Assembly: GCA_051656645.1 (NCBI GenBank) | Contig: JBOGCH010000003.1 | Span: 13,946-77,945 of the forward strand | Reading direction: 5' to 3' | Length of the DNA stretch: 64,000 nt | Source: JBOGCH01 sp051656645 | GTDB lineage: Bacteria > Bacteroidota > Bacteroidia > Bacteroidales > Marinifilaceae | Shown: positions 36,095 through 45,916 of the stretch, piece by piece | Numbering within the stretch: position 1 is the first letter of the stretch | Layout of the letters: every line of letters starts with the position of its first letter | Translations under genes and position numbers: made by a program | The notes under the pieces: model-generated | What the model saw: the letters and a program-made list of their open reading frames with translations, nothing else | Database searches by the model: none | What the model was told of the DNA's origin: nothing

Positions 36095-37636
36095 TTATTT
36101 ATTTCTCCGTCCAATAATAAGAGCTAAACGTTGTTTAATTTGTCTGATTTCTGGGCAGAAAATAAAAAACAATACTGTATTGATAAAACTATAGATAAAG
36201 CATATTATAGAACCATACAATATCCAAGTCAATATAGTATCGGGCTTTAGCTTTGCATATTGAATTATAAAATCACTTATAATCGCTGCTCCGAAAGCGA
36301 TTAAAATATATTTAATCCATTTCTTATAATAAAGGAATGGATTTGTATTAATACCTACTTTGAATAAGAAATAAGGGCGCCATAGGATATTTATAAATAT
36401 CTGGCTAATGAGGACGCCATATAAAATTCCTTTGATACCAAACCAATATCCTAAAATAATTGAGCCTCCTAGATTTAATATCATTTCTGTTATAGAAGCC
36501 CAAACATCGTGATACAATCCATATCCGGATATAAATTGGTCGACTACGCGTGTCATTGCAATAAACGCCAAAGTAATAATTAAATCCACTATGGTAGAAT
36601 TAAGAATAAATTCCTCGCCTAACCATAGAATTACAAAAGGATTAATAAGGTAATATAAGCAAAAAATAAGAATTGATGCGAACCATATACGTAATGATAA
36701 TAACTCATTGAATATGTTTATAATTCTTTCCTTATTACCTTCAGCAATAAGATTCCCAATACTTGCGGTGTGACCATAAAAAAATGCATTTAGTAAGGCG
36801 CTAACTCCTGTAATAATTAGCATATAGTTTCCATATAGAGCAACATCATCAAGGTTACTTAAGCCAAAGATCACTAATGGTGTTGTTTGTGCAAGTACGT
36901 AAAAAGTGATACGATGTATAAGTAATTGTTTTGTTTTAGTGATTATATTAGGGAAAAGTTGTTTGAATTCTTTCCCTCTTTTTAATTCAAGAACGAGCCA
37001 TGGATAATCATGTAATACTCTATATTTTAGAAAAATAGATGTTATGATTGCTCCCAAACCTTCTAAAATAAGCCAATATATATACCCATGTTTACTGTAG
37101 ATAATTGCAAGAATCTGCCCTATAACCTTTATAAACTTGATACTATTTATTATCAAGGTTACTTTGTATTCCTTTTGATCAGCAGTTAAGATTATCTGTG
37201 TATAATTAACCCAATAGCTGAGTATTTGCGATATAAGTAAAACAGTAAAAGTCGATACAGGATACCATAAATCTAAATCTGTTTTCTTAAATATTGCTGG
37301 GAAAAATAATAAAAGAATGCATGCTCCTATAATTACAAAATAAGATATTTTCCGATAAAACCATCCTTGTAATGATACAATACGCGATATTGAAATATGA
37401 TCTTCTTGTTGTAAAGGTCGATAAAGTGCATAAGCAATAGCAGATGAAATACCAAGTTCTGCTAGATTTAAAAAACCTAACAGATTTACAATAGTTGAAT
37501 TAAGACCTAATAATTCAGTACCAAGATGGTCAATAAAAACTTTTCTTGTAATAAAAGAAGGTACTAGATTTAACAAAAAGAATGAAACAGAAACACCAAT
37601 ATTTCTAAAACTTTTTATTGTGCGTGAACTTGTCAT
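36095..37636 (-). CDS. Wzx-type polysaccharide flippase
   Basis: A 513-residue polytopic inner-membrane protein with about 12-14 hydrophobic segments, starting IGVSVSFFLLNLVPSFITRKVFI and containing the early LGLNSTIVNLLGFLNLAELGI segment usual in Wzx/RfbX flippases. It would translocate the lipid-linked repeat unit made by this cluster across the membrane. It is the last gene of the minus-strand cluster and overlaps the preceding glycosyltransferase gene by 32 bases. Confidence 0.92.
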   Translation of the reverse strand: MTSSRTIKSFRNIGVSVSFFLLNLVPSFITRKVFIDHLGTELLGLNSTIVNLLGFLNLAELGISSAIAYALYRPLQQEDHISISRIVSLQGWFYRKISYFVIIGACILLLFFPAIFKKTDLDLWYPVSTFTVLLISQILSYWVNYTQIILTADQKEYKVTLIINSIKFIKVIGQILAIIYSKHGYIYWLILEGLGAIITSIFLKYRVLHDYPWLVLELKRGKEFKQLFPNIITKTKQLLIHRITFYVLAQTTPLVIFGLSNLDDVALYGNYMLIITGVSALLNAFFYGHTASIGNLIAEGNKERIINIFNELLSLRIWFASILIFCLYYLINPFVILWLGEEFILNSTIVDLIITLAFIAMTRVVDQFISGYGLYHDVWASITEMILNLGGSIILGYWFGIKGILYGVLISQIFINILWRPYFLFKVGINTNPFLYYKKWIKYILIAFGAAIISDFIIQYAKLKPDTILTWILYGSIICFIYSFINTVLFFIFCPEIRQIKQRLALIIGRRNK

Positions 37637-38810
37637 ATGTTTTTATTTCCTGAAATTTTGCGATTAAGTTATCAATAATAATACTCCAATCATTCACTTT
37701 TGTATCAATTTGGCATTGATTATACCTATCTTGAAGATAAGATGTATCGTTAATTATTTTTTGTAAAATACTTGCTAGTTGTTCAGCATTATTATGTTCA
37801 TATAGTTCCCCATAGCCGTATTGTACAAGTTCAGGTGCGACGCCAACCGGAGTTGATACAATGTAGTTATTAAATTTAAAAGCTTCATTTAATACGAGGG
37901 CATAACTTTCTGAGATGGAAGATAGGACAAATACCTTCGCATGTCTATAATAATCCCACAATTCTTTTTTATCAAAAATAGGTCCTATTAGTTTAATTCG
38001 ATCTTTAAGATTTGGGTGTTTTATAAATATTGCTTTAACTTTTTCTTCAAAATGATCTTCTACAGGTCCTATAAAATAGAATTTCCAATCAGATTTGAAG
38101 TCGATCTTCTCCAATGCAGATAGGATTAATTCATTGTTTTTAAAATAAGAACCAACTTTTCCTACAAATATTATAATATTATCTTTTTCTTCTAACTTCA
38201 ATTCAGGAAGATTAAATTGGTCTAGAGTATAGGCATCAAAACCATTGGGGACAATTATAAATTTCGAGATAAAGTTACTGTTGTTTTTATTTGTATTTAT
38301 CGATAAATTATAATTATAAATAGTTTCAGTTGAAATGACGTCTGTTAGTTTTAGTCCTTTATTCCATAAATAAAGTTTAATGTTGTATATTAAAACATTA
38401 TCATCTCTTTGCCTCGCTGGGATACATACCTTTCCATCTGCCTTTAAATAGAAAAGTCCATTAGGCATAATGAATTTATAAATTAGGGCGTATATACCAA
38501 CTCTAATGTTAAAATAATATTTTACCATGATACTATACTTATTTGCATGAAGTAATAGATATAGTATTGCACGAAGTTTAAATAATAAGAAACTATTTAA
38601 GCATTCTATTCGAATAAGATTGACATTATGGATGCGGTCTGGAAGATTCTTATTCTCATTAGTACCCGGATACACAATATTCGCTGTAAGGTTCATACGC
38701 TTTGATAAATAGTTCATTAAAAGGAACATATCCTTTTCTAAATGACTTTCATCAATTTTGCAATCTAGTATTAATAACATTTGTCCTGACAATGTATTAC
38801 ATAGCTTCAT
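37605..38810 (-). CDS. Glycosyltransferase family 4 type
   Basis: A 401-residue GT-B glycosyltransferase. The C-terminal Rossmann half has IIFVGKVGSYFKNNELILSAL, FYFIGPVE, and the donor-site stretch VFVLSSISESYALVLNEAFKFN with the E-x7-E-type pair. The N-terminal half is weakly conserved, as is usual for acceptor domains. An internal ATG at codon 11 is an alternative start. It is AT-rich like the rest of the cluster. The sugar specificity cannot be read. Confidence 0.88.
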   Translation of the reverse strand: MKLCNTLSGQMLLILDCKIDESHLEKDMFLLMNYLSKRMNLTANIVYPGTNENKNLPDRIHNVNLIRIECLNSFLLFKLRAILYLLLHANKYSIMVKYYFNIRVGIYALIYKFIMPNGLFYLKADGKVCIPARQRDDNVLIYNIKLYLWNKGLKLTDVISTETIYNYNLSINTNKNNSNFISKFIIVPNGFDAYTLDQFNLPELKLEEKDNIIIFVGKVGSYFKNNELILSALEKIDFKSDWKFYFIGPVEDHFEEKVKAIFIKHPNLKDRIKLIGPIFDKKELWDYYRHAKVFVLSSISESYALVLNEAFKFNNYIVSTPVGVAPELVQYGYGELYEHNNAEQLASILQKIINDTSYLQDRYNQCQIDTKVNDWSIIIDNLIAKFQEIKTYDKFTHNKKF

Positions 38811-38957
38811 ATTTAATTATCTGATAAGTTATAATCTATTTCGTAATAAACTGTGAGTAGTAAAATAAATATAAGAGGACCTATCTAAATAAATATTGCT
38901 AAATAGGACACTATATATAGTGAATAAAAGTTTCTTATAATATCGTAATATCTAAAC

Positions 38958-39953
38958 TCAATGTGTGATAAATACAATGTTATCGTTATCCGTATTGTCT
39001 ACAAATTCATAGTTAATAGTTTTACTAAGTCCGTCTTCTAATGTATAGGGAGGGATAAAGCCTAGTTGTTTAATTTTATTCGCATTAAACTTTGTAGTAG
39101 CACAGAATTTTCGAACTCTAACACTACTAACTTTATATTTTTTATTTGTGACCATTGCAAGTATATCAAATAGATATCCTCCTAACAAGCCAATATAAAA
39201 TGGCATTCGTATCGTAACGTTTCTTTTATGTAGTATTTGCTTAACGTGACCTACTAGCTGATTCATGTTAAAATCAGGAATATCTACATAATTAAAAACT
39301 TGGTATCCATGGACTAAATTCTCTATGGAGAATTTGATTACTGCAACTATATTGCCGATATAGGCCATTGATTTACAATTATCGCCATTTCCAATCATAA
39401 GAAATCTCCCTGATTGGATTTGTGATAATAGATTGTAAACATTTCCTCGATTACGCTCGCCAAAAATCACAGTCGGGCGAATTATATTTAATACTTTATT
39501 GTTCGGATCTGATTCGAACCAATTTCTTAGTACTTGTTCAGCCTCCCACTTACTTTTCCCGTAATGGTTAAATGGATCCGATGGATGTTCCTCATCAGGA
39601 TTATCTTTATCTAGCCCATATACGGCAACAGAACTAGTGAAGAATATATTTTTAATTCCATTCTTGTCCATCGCATCAAGCACGTTCTTAGTACCTTGCA
39701 CATTAACATCATAGTATAGCGAAATAGGAGAAATATCATCTCTATGTTCAGCTGCTAATAAAATAACAGTGTCAAAACCATGAATACTGTTGATTACTTT
39801 TTGCTTATCTCTAATGTCAAGAAGAGTTGTTATATCTTGATTGAAGGGACCTATTACCTTATCGAAATTTTTGACGCTATAATTTGAGCGTAATATATCA
39901 ATAAGTCGAGTTCCCACAAAGCCAGAACCTCCTATAATTGCAATATTCTTCAT
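38958..39953 (-). CDS. NAD-dependent sugar epimerase/dehydratase, extended SDR
   Basis: A 331-residue SDR-fold enzyme with the N-terminal nucleotide-binding motif GGSGFVGTRL and the catalytic tyrosine-lysine in NHYGKSKWEAE. TSSVAVYG supplies the serine-region motif. It most resembles UDP-glucose 4-epimerase-like enzymes acting on nucleotide or lipid-linked sugars. The region TYxxxK reads HYGKSK, as expected. It is divergent from the cytidylyltransferase-PLP fusion gene. The substrate is unknown. Confidence 0.88.
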   Translation of the reverse strand: MKNIAIIGGSGFVGTRLIDILRSNYSVKNFDKVIGPFNQDITTLLDIRDKQKVINSIHGFDTVILLAAEHRDDISPISLYYDVNVQGTKNVLDAMDKNGIKNIFFTSSVAVYGLDKDNPDEEHPSDPFNHYGKSKWEAEQVLRNWFESDPNNKVLNIIRPTVIFGERNRGNVYNLLSQIQSGRFLMIGNGDNCKSMAYIGNIVAVIKFSIENLVHGYQVFNYVDIPDFNMNQLVGHVKQILHKRNVTIRMPFYIGLLGGYLFDILAMVTNKKYKVSSVRVRKFCATTKFNANKIKQLGFIPPYTLEDGLSKTINYEFVDNTDNDNIVFITH

Positions 39954-39976
39954 TGAATTTTTATTTATGATAGTAA

Positions 39977-39984
39977 CAAAGATA
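39977..39984 (-). promoter_or_regulatory. Possible -7 element upstream of the SDR gene
   Basis: Read on the minus strand this is TATCTTTG, matching TAnnTTTG. There is no clear TTTG 19-21 bases upstream, so it is only a candidate for an internal promoter of the cluster. Confidence 0.35.
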
Positions 39985-40063
39985 GCATAAGATGGCGATT
40001 AATTAAAACAATACGATATTTTTGTAACGTAGATATATTAAGATAGAATAAAATAATAATTAT

Positions 40064-41884
40064 ATGCAAGCATTGATACTCGCAGCAGGAATGGGTAAAC
40101 GCCTTCAAGAGCTAACTCATGATAATACAAAATGTATGGTTAAAGTTAATGGATGTACTTTAATAGAAAGAATGCTCGATAGTTTAAATAAACTACAGAT
40201 TAATAAAATAATAATAGTAGTTGGCTTTCAAGCATCTAATTTAAAAGAATATCTAGGTACGGAATATAATGGAATGCCAATAGAATATGTTGAAAATAAA
40301 GATTATGCGATTACTAATAATATCTACTCGTTAGGGATTGCTTCCGACCATCTATTGCAGGATGATACAATCCTCTTGGAATCAGATTTAATATATGATG
40401 ATGAAATATTGTCAAAATTATACAATCATCCAGAACCTAATCTTGTCGCAGTTGCCAAGTTTGAATCATGGATGGATGGCTCAGTTGTAACTATTGATGA
40501 GGATAACGTTATTTTAGACTTAATATCGAAGAAATCATTCAATTATAATAACTGTAATGACTATTATAAGACAATAAATATCTATAAGTTTTCAAAAGAG
40601 TTTTCGAGGACACATTTTATACCATTCTTGAAAGCATATATTAATGCGGTTGGAGTTAATGAATATTATGAACAGGTCTTGAGAATCATTGTGATGCTAG
40701 ATAATCCTGACATAAAAGCGCTACCGATAAAGAATGAGAAATGGTATGAGATAGATGATATTCAGGATCTTGATATTGCATCTGTTTTATTTGCAGAAGG
40801 TGATGAGCGAGTGCGTAAAATGCATCAGCGTTATGGAGGATTTTGGAGGTTTCCAGAGTTGTTAGATTACTGCTATCTGGTAAATCCATTCTTTCCTACC
40901 TCGAAAATGCGTGAGGATATGATGAATTCCTTTAATGTTTTATTGACAGAGTATCCATCAGGATTAAATATAAATAGATTGCTTGCCGGAAAGTTCTTCC
41001 AATTGAATCAAGAACATATTTTAATAGGAAATGGCGCAGCAGAGTTAATAAATATCTTATGCGAGTATGTTATTAAAGGTAATGTAGGAGTGATAATCCC
41101 AACATTTGAAGAATATACGAATAGATTGAAGGGGTGTAATGTAGAGTATTTTAAACCTCAAAACGAGCAATTCTATTATAATGTAGATGATATAATATCA
41201 TATTACTCTAAGACTGAAATTGATTGGTTATTATTAATAAATCCAGATAATCCATCAGGTAATTTAATTCTTAAAGATGATATGGAAAGATTAATTGACT
41301 GGACTGCAGAAAATGGTATAAAATTAATTATTGATGAATCTTTTATTGACTTTTCAGTTGGCGAACAGTCAGTAATGAAGAACTTTATTATAGATAAATA
41401 CCCTAATCTTATTTTTATTAAAAGTATTTCTAAGTCTTTTGGAGTTCCTGGAATTAGATTAGGGATCTTAGCGTCTAGTGATGTGGACGTTTTAGATAAA
41501 ATAAGAACGCATTTATCAATATGGAATATAAACTCATTTGGAGAATATTTCATGCAAATAATTGGGAAATATCATAATGATTATAAGGCTGCTTGTAGTC
41601 AATTTATTTCAGAGAGAGAAAGATTTAAGAAATTATTGGATAGTATTTCATTCTTAGAGACGTATCCTTCACAAGCAAATTATTTTTTATGTAGAATAAA
41701 AGACAGATATAGTTCTAAAGAGTTGATGCGTATACTACTATTAGCAGATGATATCTTAATTAAAGATTGTTCTTCTAAGTTGGGGTTTGAAGGTAAGAAC
41801 TATATTCGATTGGCAGTAAGATCAAAAGCTGATAATGACAAATTGATAGAGTCATTGTCAAGGATTGATTCAGGTAATATTTAA
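40064..41884 (+). CDS. Cytidylyltransferase-like / PLP decarboxylase-like fusion
   Basis: A 606-residue bifunctional protein. Residues about 1-240 form a LicC-like nucleotidyltransferase (LILAAGMGKRLQELT start, KCMVKVNG, ESDLIYDD metal site). Residues about 255-606 form a PLP fold type I domain of the HisC/CobD kind, with INPDNPSGN and the PLP lysine K457 in SISKSFGVPGIRLG. It ends KDCSSKLGFEGKNYIRLAVRS, as in threonine-phosphate decarboxylase relatives. One reading is production of CDP-ethanolamine or CDP-aminopropanol from a phosphoserine or phosphothreonine: decarboxylation by the C-terminal half, then CDP activation by the N-terminal half. An aminotransferase role, as in the PntC-AEPT fusions, is the alternative. 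A LicD-type transferase lies in the same cluster. The gene runs opposite to most of the cluster. Confidence 0.8.
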   Translation: MQALILAAGMGKRLQELTHDNTKCMVKVNGCTLIERMLDSLNKLQINKIIIVVGFQASNLKEYLGTEYNGMPIEYVENKDYAITNNIYSLGIASDHLLQDDTILLESDLIYDDEILSKLYNHPEPNLVAVAKFESWMDGSVVTIDEDNVILDLISKKSFNYNNCNDYYKTINIYKFSKEFSRTHFIPFLKAYINAVGVNEYYEQVLRIIVMLDNPDIKALPIKNEKWYEIDDIQDLDIASVLFAEGDERVRKMHQRYGGFWRFPELLDYCYLVNPFFPTSKMREDMMNSFNVLLTEYPSGLNINRLLAGKFFQLNQEHILIGNGAAELINILCEYVIKGNVGVIIPTFEEYTNRLKGCNVEYFKPQNEQFYYNVDDIISYYSKTEIDWLLLINPDNPSGNLILKDDMERLIDWTAENGIKLIIDESFIDFSVGEQSVMKNFIIDKYPNLIFIKSISKSFGVPGIRLGILASSDVDVLDKIRTHLSIWNINSFGEYFMQIIGKYHNDYKAACSQFISERERFKKLLDSISFLETYPSQANYFLCRIKDRYSSKELMRILLLADDILIKDCSSKLGFEGKNYIRLAVRSKADNDKLIESLSRIDSGNI

Positions 41885-41903
41885 AGAAGTTCATTAATTT
41901 GAC

Positions 41904-41933
41904 AATAACCTTACTGAACTTAGTAAGGTTATT
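41904..41933 (+). other. Hairpin between the fusion gene and the acyltransferase gene
   Basis: A perfect 12-bp stem (41904-41915 with 41922-41933, 6-nt loop) has no T run after it. It may be a weak terminator or processing site inside the two-gene island. Confidence 0.45.
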
Positions 41934-41965
41934 AATAAGCAAATAAATATAGAGAATACGTTCCT

Positions 41966-42982
41966 ATGAAAGACTATAATATATCTATAATACGTTTAAT
42001 AGCTACTTGTATGATAGTAGCATGTCATTTTTTACAGTATTATGGAAATTTCCTTGCTTGGTGGCTTAATGTAGGAGTGCAAGTATTTCTTGTTATATCA
42101 GGTTTTCTTTATGGGCAGCAGGAACGGACAGTGGATCCATTACCTTTTTATAAAAAGGCATTTTCTAAAATATTGATAGAGTATTGGGTATATCTTATAT
42201 TAATTATACCTATTTATCTATTGATAAATCCCACACTGATTTCTTTTAATAATGTTTATAATGCATTTATATGTAAATCAACCTTAAAAGGATTAGAACA
42301 TCTCTGGTTTATTCCTAATATATTGTTTGCTTACTTGTTAACTCCACTATTACAATCAATATGTATAAAATTTAGATATCACTCCCCGATATTGTATTTG
42401 AAAGATATACTCTTATTTATAGTTGGATTTCAAATAATTAATAATGTATTTTTATATGAATTCAAAACAGGGATGTTGACAGCCTATGTGTTGGGATTTA
42501 TTATAGGACATTCTGTGCGAATTTTTGGTGATAGAATACTATCCCTAATACAATATCCGATTATTATATTAGGGATAGTATCTAATATGGTTAGAATACT
42601 TAATAGCAGAGATATAATAAAAGTAGGCATTGATTATCAATATCTCATGACTATGATAAATGCATATGCTCACGTTCTTCTTGGCTTATCAATATTTATT
42701 ATTTTATATTTATATTTCAATGCCAATATGCTTTATAAAATGATACCAGAATCTAAATTGAATCGGATACTGAATTTGTCAGATCAATACTCATATAGTA
42801 TATACTTAGTACATCAATTTTTTATATTTGGGCCATTTGCTTTTTTACTAATTTCTAGGTATCGTATTCTTAATATAGGTATAATAATATTAGCAATACT
42901 ATTCTCTGCTATTGTATTAAAGTATATCACAACACTTATTAGAAATAAAATAGGAATAAGATGGAAAATACGATACTTATAG
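41966..42982 (+). CDS. Membrane acyltransferase, family 3 (OafA-like)
   Basis: A 338-residue polytopic membrane protein with about 10 hydrophobic helices. The N-terminus SIIRLIATCMIVACHF carries the conserved Arg and His of acyltransferase-3 proteins, and VGVQVFLVISGFLYG is the second hallmark. These proteins O-acylate (often O-acetylate) surface sugars. It is the second gene of a plus-strand island inside an otherwise minus-strand cluster. Its 3' end overlaps the convergent fcl gene by 6 bases. Confidence 0.9.
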   Translation: MKDYNISIIRLIATCMIVACHFLQYYGNFLAWWLNVGVQVFLVISGFLYGQQERTVDPLPFYKKAFSKILIEYWVYLILIIPIYLLINPTLISFNNVYNAFICKSTLKGLEHLWFIPNILFAYLLTPLLQSICIKFRYHSPILYLKDILLFIVGFQIINNVFLYEFKTGMLTAYVLGFIIGHSVRIFGDRILSLIQYPIIILGIVSNMVRILNSRDIIKVGIDYQYLMTMINAYAHVLLGLSIFIILYLYFNANMLYKMIPESKLNRILNLSDQYSYSIYLVHQFFIFGPFAFLLISRYRILNIGIIILAILFSAIVLKYITTLIRNKIGIRWKIRYL

Positions 42983-44050
42983 ATTCGTTTTGTACCATGT
43001 AAATAATCTTCTTATACCTTCTTCAATCTCAACTGTATGTTTCCATCCTATCTGATGTAGTTTAGAAACATCAGTTAATTTTCTCATTGTACCATCTGGT
43101 TTAGAATCATCGAATACGATCTCTCCTTGATAATTTATGACATTGGCGATAAGAGTTGCCAACTCGTATATTGAGATTTCTTTACCTGTACCGATATTAA
43201 TATGACAATTTCTAATTTCGGAATCATTTTCAATTAGATCTTTAAAATTAATATGTTCCATAATGTATACAGATGCATCTGCCATATCTTCACTCCAAAG
43301 GAATTCTCTAAGTGGTTTTCCTGTTCCCCATAGCATTATTTGATTATTGGTAATTCCGTATTTCTTCAAAACATCTATGATTGATGCTTGTTTTGATTCC
43401 CCATTAATGCCCTCTATAGGTCGCTTATTAAGATCCGATTTAATTATACCCCAATTATCTTGTTTTAGTGCATTGGCGAGGTATATTTTTCGTATCATTG
43501 CCGGTAGAACATGGCTTTTCTCAAGATTAAAATTATCGAAAGGACCATATAAATTTGTAGGCATCACTGATATGAAGTTGGTATTGTATTGAATATTAAA
43601 ACTTTCACATAGCTTTAAACCAGCAATTTTGGCAATCGCGTAAGGTTCGTTAGTATACTCTAAAGCTCCTGTCAGTAGCTCTGTTTCGCTAATAGGTTGG
43701 TGCGCTAAGCGCGGATAAATACATGTGCTACCAAGGAATAAAAGTTTCTTCACATTATGCTTATAACTCTCTCCAATGACGTTAAGTTGAATTTGCAGAT
43801 TGTTATAAATAAAGTCAGCACGATATGTATTATTGGCCATAATACCTCCTACATGGGCTGCTGCCAATATTACAAATTCAGGTTGCTCTGTGTCAAAAAA
43901 GTCCTTTACAGCAATGGCATCCATCAGGTCAAGATCAACATGAGAACGTCCAATTAAGTTACTGTAACCTTTTGATTCAAGATTTCTCCATATTGCTGAG
44001 CCAACGAGCCCATTGTGCCCAGCAATATATATTTTAGATGTTTTGTTCAT
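42977..44050 (-). CDS. fcl: GDP-L-fucose synthase
   Basis: A 357-residue epimerase-reductase converting GDP-4-keto-6-deoxymannose to GDP-L-fucose with NADPH. It has the dinucleotide motif AGHNGLVGSA, VHVGG-like AHVGGIMANN, GSTCIYP and the catalytic YAIAKIAGLKLCE. It lies 4 bases downstream of gmd, the gene that makes its substrate. The protein is somewhat longer than E. coli Fcl (321 residues) because of insertions after the active site, as is common in Bacteroidetes. Confidence 0.97.
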   Translation of the reverse strand: MNKTSKIYIAGHNGLVGSAIWRNLESKGYSNLIGRSHVDLDLMDAIAVKDFFDTEQPEFVILAAAHVGGIMANNTYRADFIYNNLQIQLNVIGESYKHNVKKLLFLGSTCIYPRLAHQPISETELLTGALEYTNEPYAIAKIAGLKLCESFNIQYNTNFISVMPTNLYGPFDNFNLEKSHVLPAMIRKIYLANALKQDNWGIIKSDLNKRPIEGINGESKQASIIDVLKKYGITNNQIMLWGTGKPLREFLWSEDMADASVYIMEHINFKDLIENDSEIRNCHINIGTGKEISIYELATLIANVINYQGEIVFDDSKPDGTMRKLTDVSKLHQIGWKHTVEIEEGIRRLFTWYKTNL

Positions 44051-44054
44051 ACAA

Positions 44055-45128
44055 CTAATTATTCAAGATTGCTTGTTGCTTAACATATTTAAGGTCGTGC
44101 TCCATCATTATTCTTACAAGTTCCTCAAATGATGTACTAGTTGGATTCCATCCTAACAATGTTTTAGCTTTAGTTGGATCGCCAAGAAGTTGTTCGACTT
44201 CAGAAGGGCGGAAATATTTTGGATCAACTTCAATTAATACTTCGCCTGTATCTTTATTTACACCTTGCTCGTTAACACCTTCTCCTTTCCATTCGATTTC
44301 TATTCCTGCATATGCAAAAGATAATGAGCAAAACTCGCGAACAGAATGCATTTCTCCAGTCGCGATAACGAAATCTTCAGGTTTATCGTACTGAAGCATT
44401 AACCACATACATTCTACATAATCTTTTGCATATCCCCAATCACGTTGAGCATCAAGATTTCCTATATATAACTTGTCTTGTAGTCCTTGCGAGATACGCG
44501 AGGCTGCTAATGTAATTTTACGTGTAACAAATGTTTCGCCTCTTCTTTCACTTTCATGATTAAATAAGATTCCATTGACGGCAAACATATCATAAGATTC
44601 ACGATAATTCTTTGTAATCCAGAATCCATATTGTTTGGCAACGCCATATGGCGAACGAGGATAGAACGGTGTTGTTTCCTTTTGTGGAACTTCCTGAACT
44701 AAACCAAATAACTCAGACGTTGAGGCCTGATATATACGACATTTTTTCTCTAAACCTAGCATACGCACCGCTTCTAACATACGCAATGTTCCGATAGCGT
44801 CTGCTTCTGCAGTATACTCAGGAACGTCAAAGCTTACTTTAACATGACTTTGTGCAGCTAAGTTATAAATCTCATCAGGTTGGATAATCTGAATAATTCT
44901 GATTAAAGAGCTTGAATCAGTCATATCGCCATAATGTAAATTAATCGCACGGCTGTTTTTCATATCTCTAATCCATTCTTGTAAATAAAGGTGTTCAATT
45001 CGGCCAGTATTAAAAGAAGAGGATCGACGTATTATTCCATGAACTTCATAGTTCTTCGCAAGTAAGAATTCGGCAAGAAAAGAGCCATCTTGACCTGTAA
45101 TGCCTGTAATAAGAGCTTTCTTTTTCAT
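44055..45128 (-). CDS. gmd: GDP-mannose 4,6-dehydratase
   Basis: A 357-residue SDR enzyme taking GDP-mannose to GDP-4-keto-6-deoxy-D-mannose. Visible motifs are GITGQDGSFLAEFLL, YNLAAQSHVKVSF, STSELFG, SPYGVAKQYGFWI and NHESERRGETFVTRKI. With manC upstream and fcl downstream the cluster can make GDP-L-fucose from mannose 1-phosphate. Base composition is less AT-rich than the flanking glycosyltransferase genes, as expected for a conserved core gene. Confidence 0.98.
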   Translation of the reverse strand: MKKKALITGITGQDGSFLAEFLLAKNYEVHGIIRRSSSFNTGRIEHLYLQEWIRDMKNSRAINLHYGDMTDSSSLIRIIQIIQPDEIYNLAAQSHVKVSFDVPEYTAEADAIGTLRMLEAVRMLGLEKKCRIYQASTSELFGLVQEVPQKETTPFYPRSPYGVAKQYGFWITKNYRESYDMFAVNGILFNHESERRGETFVTRKITLAASRISQGLQDKLYIGNLDAQRDWGYAKDYVECMWLMLQYDKPEDFVIATGEMHSVREFCSLSFAYAGIEIEWKGEGVNEQGVNKDTGEVLIEVDPKYFRPSEVEQLLGDPTKAKTLLGWNPTSTSFEELVRIMMEHDLKYVKQQAILNN

Positions 45129-45132
45129 TTTA

Positions 45133-45903
45133 TTATCTTAGTTTATCTAATATCTGTTCAATAATTTTAATACCATATTTAATTATCATAAAGGGATAAT
45201 TAGAATAGATATTATTTTCTTTGCATGCACGCAAAGTTTCTTTGTTAAGGATATGTCTATTTTTTAATGACTGAGTACTAACACCTCCGCTCCTCATTGT
45301 AACAAAATCCTTTTTAATATATTTAGTTTTTATCTCGAATTTACAAATAAAGCGATAGATTAAATCTAAATCGGCTGTGATTTTGTAGTCCGTCTTATAA
45401 CATCCGTATTTATCAAATATACTTTTTCGGATGTAGAGTGAAGGATGAGCTGGCATTAGTCCAAAATGTGCAGACCATTTTCTGAAATATCTTGAACTAT
45501 AATATCTTGTTACTTTATCTAGATCAGAAGGATCAACGAAATGTATATCCGCATAAACAGCATCCAGAGTTATATCGTCATTAAAGGCTTTGGAGACTGT
45601 TTCAAGTACATCATTTGAAGTAAAGAAATCATCTGAGTTTAATATGCCGATAACATCTCCTGTTGACATAGCAATGCCTTTATTCATCGCATCGTATATT
45701 CCTTTATCAGGTTCACTGATCCATTTAAGACGGCCCTTAAATTTTTTATTATATTCCTCAATAATATTAATGGTGCCATCAGTAGAGGCTCCATCTACAA
45801 TAATATATTCTATATCACTATGTGTTTGGCTCAATACAGATTCAATAGCTCCAGAAAGTGTTGATGCACGATTATATGTGACAGTTATAAGTGATATCTT
45901 CAT
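45133..45903 (-). CDS. Glycosyltransferase family 2
   Basis: A 256-residue GT-A glycosyltransferase. It begins KISLITVTYNRASTLSGAIESVL, has the DGASTDGT nucleotide-binding stretch and the DxD motif in LNSDDFF, and resembles the colanic-acid type WcaA/WcaE group. It transfers a sugar to the growing lipid-linked repeat unit. It sits 4 bases ahead of gmd on the minus strand. Confidence 0.92.
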   Translation of the reverse strand: MKISLITVTYNRASTLSGAIESVLSQTHSDIEYIIVDGASTDGTINIIEEYNKKFKGRLKWISEPDKGIYDAMNKGIAMSTGDVIGILNSDDFFTSNDVLETVSKAFNDDITLDAVYADIHFVDPSDLDKVTRYYSSRYFRKWSAHFGLMPAHPSLYIRKSIFDKYGCYKTDYKITADLDLIYRFICKFEIKTKYIKKDFVTMRSGGVSTQSLKNRHILNKETLRACKENNIYSNYPFMIIKYGIKIIEQILDKLR

Positions 45904-45916
45904 CTTGTAGCTTTAA

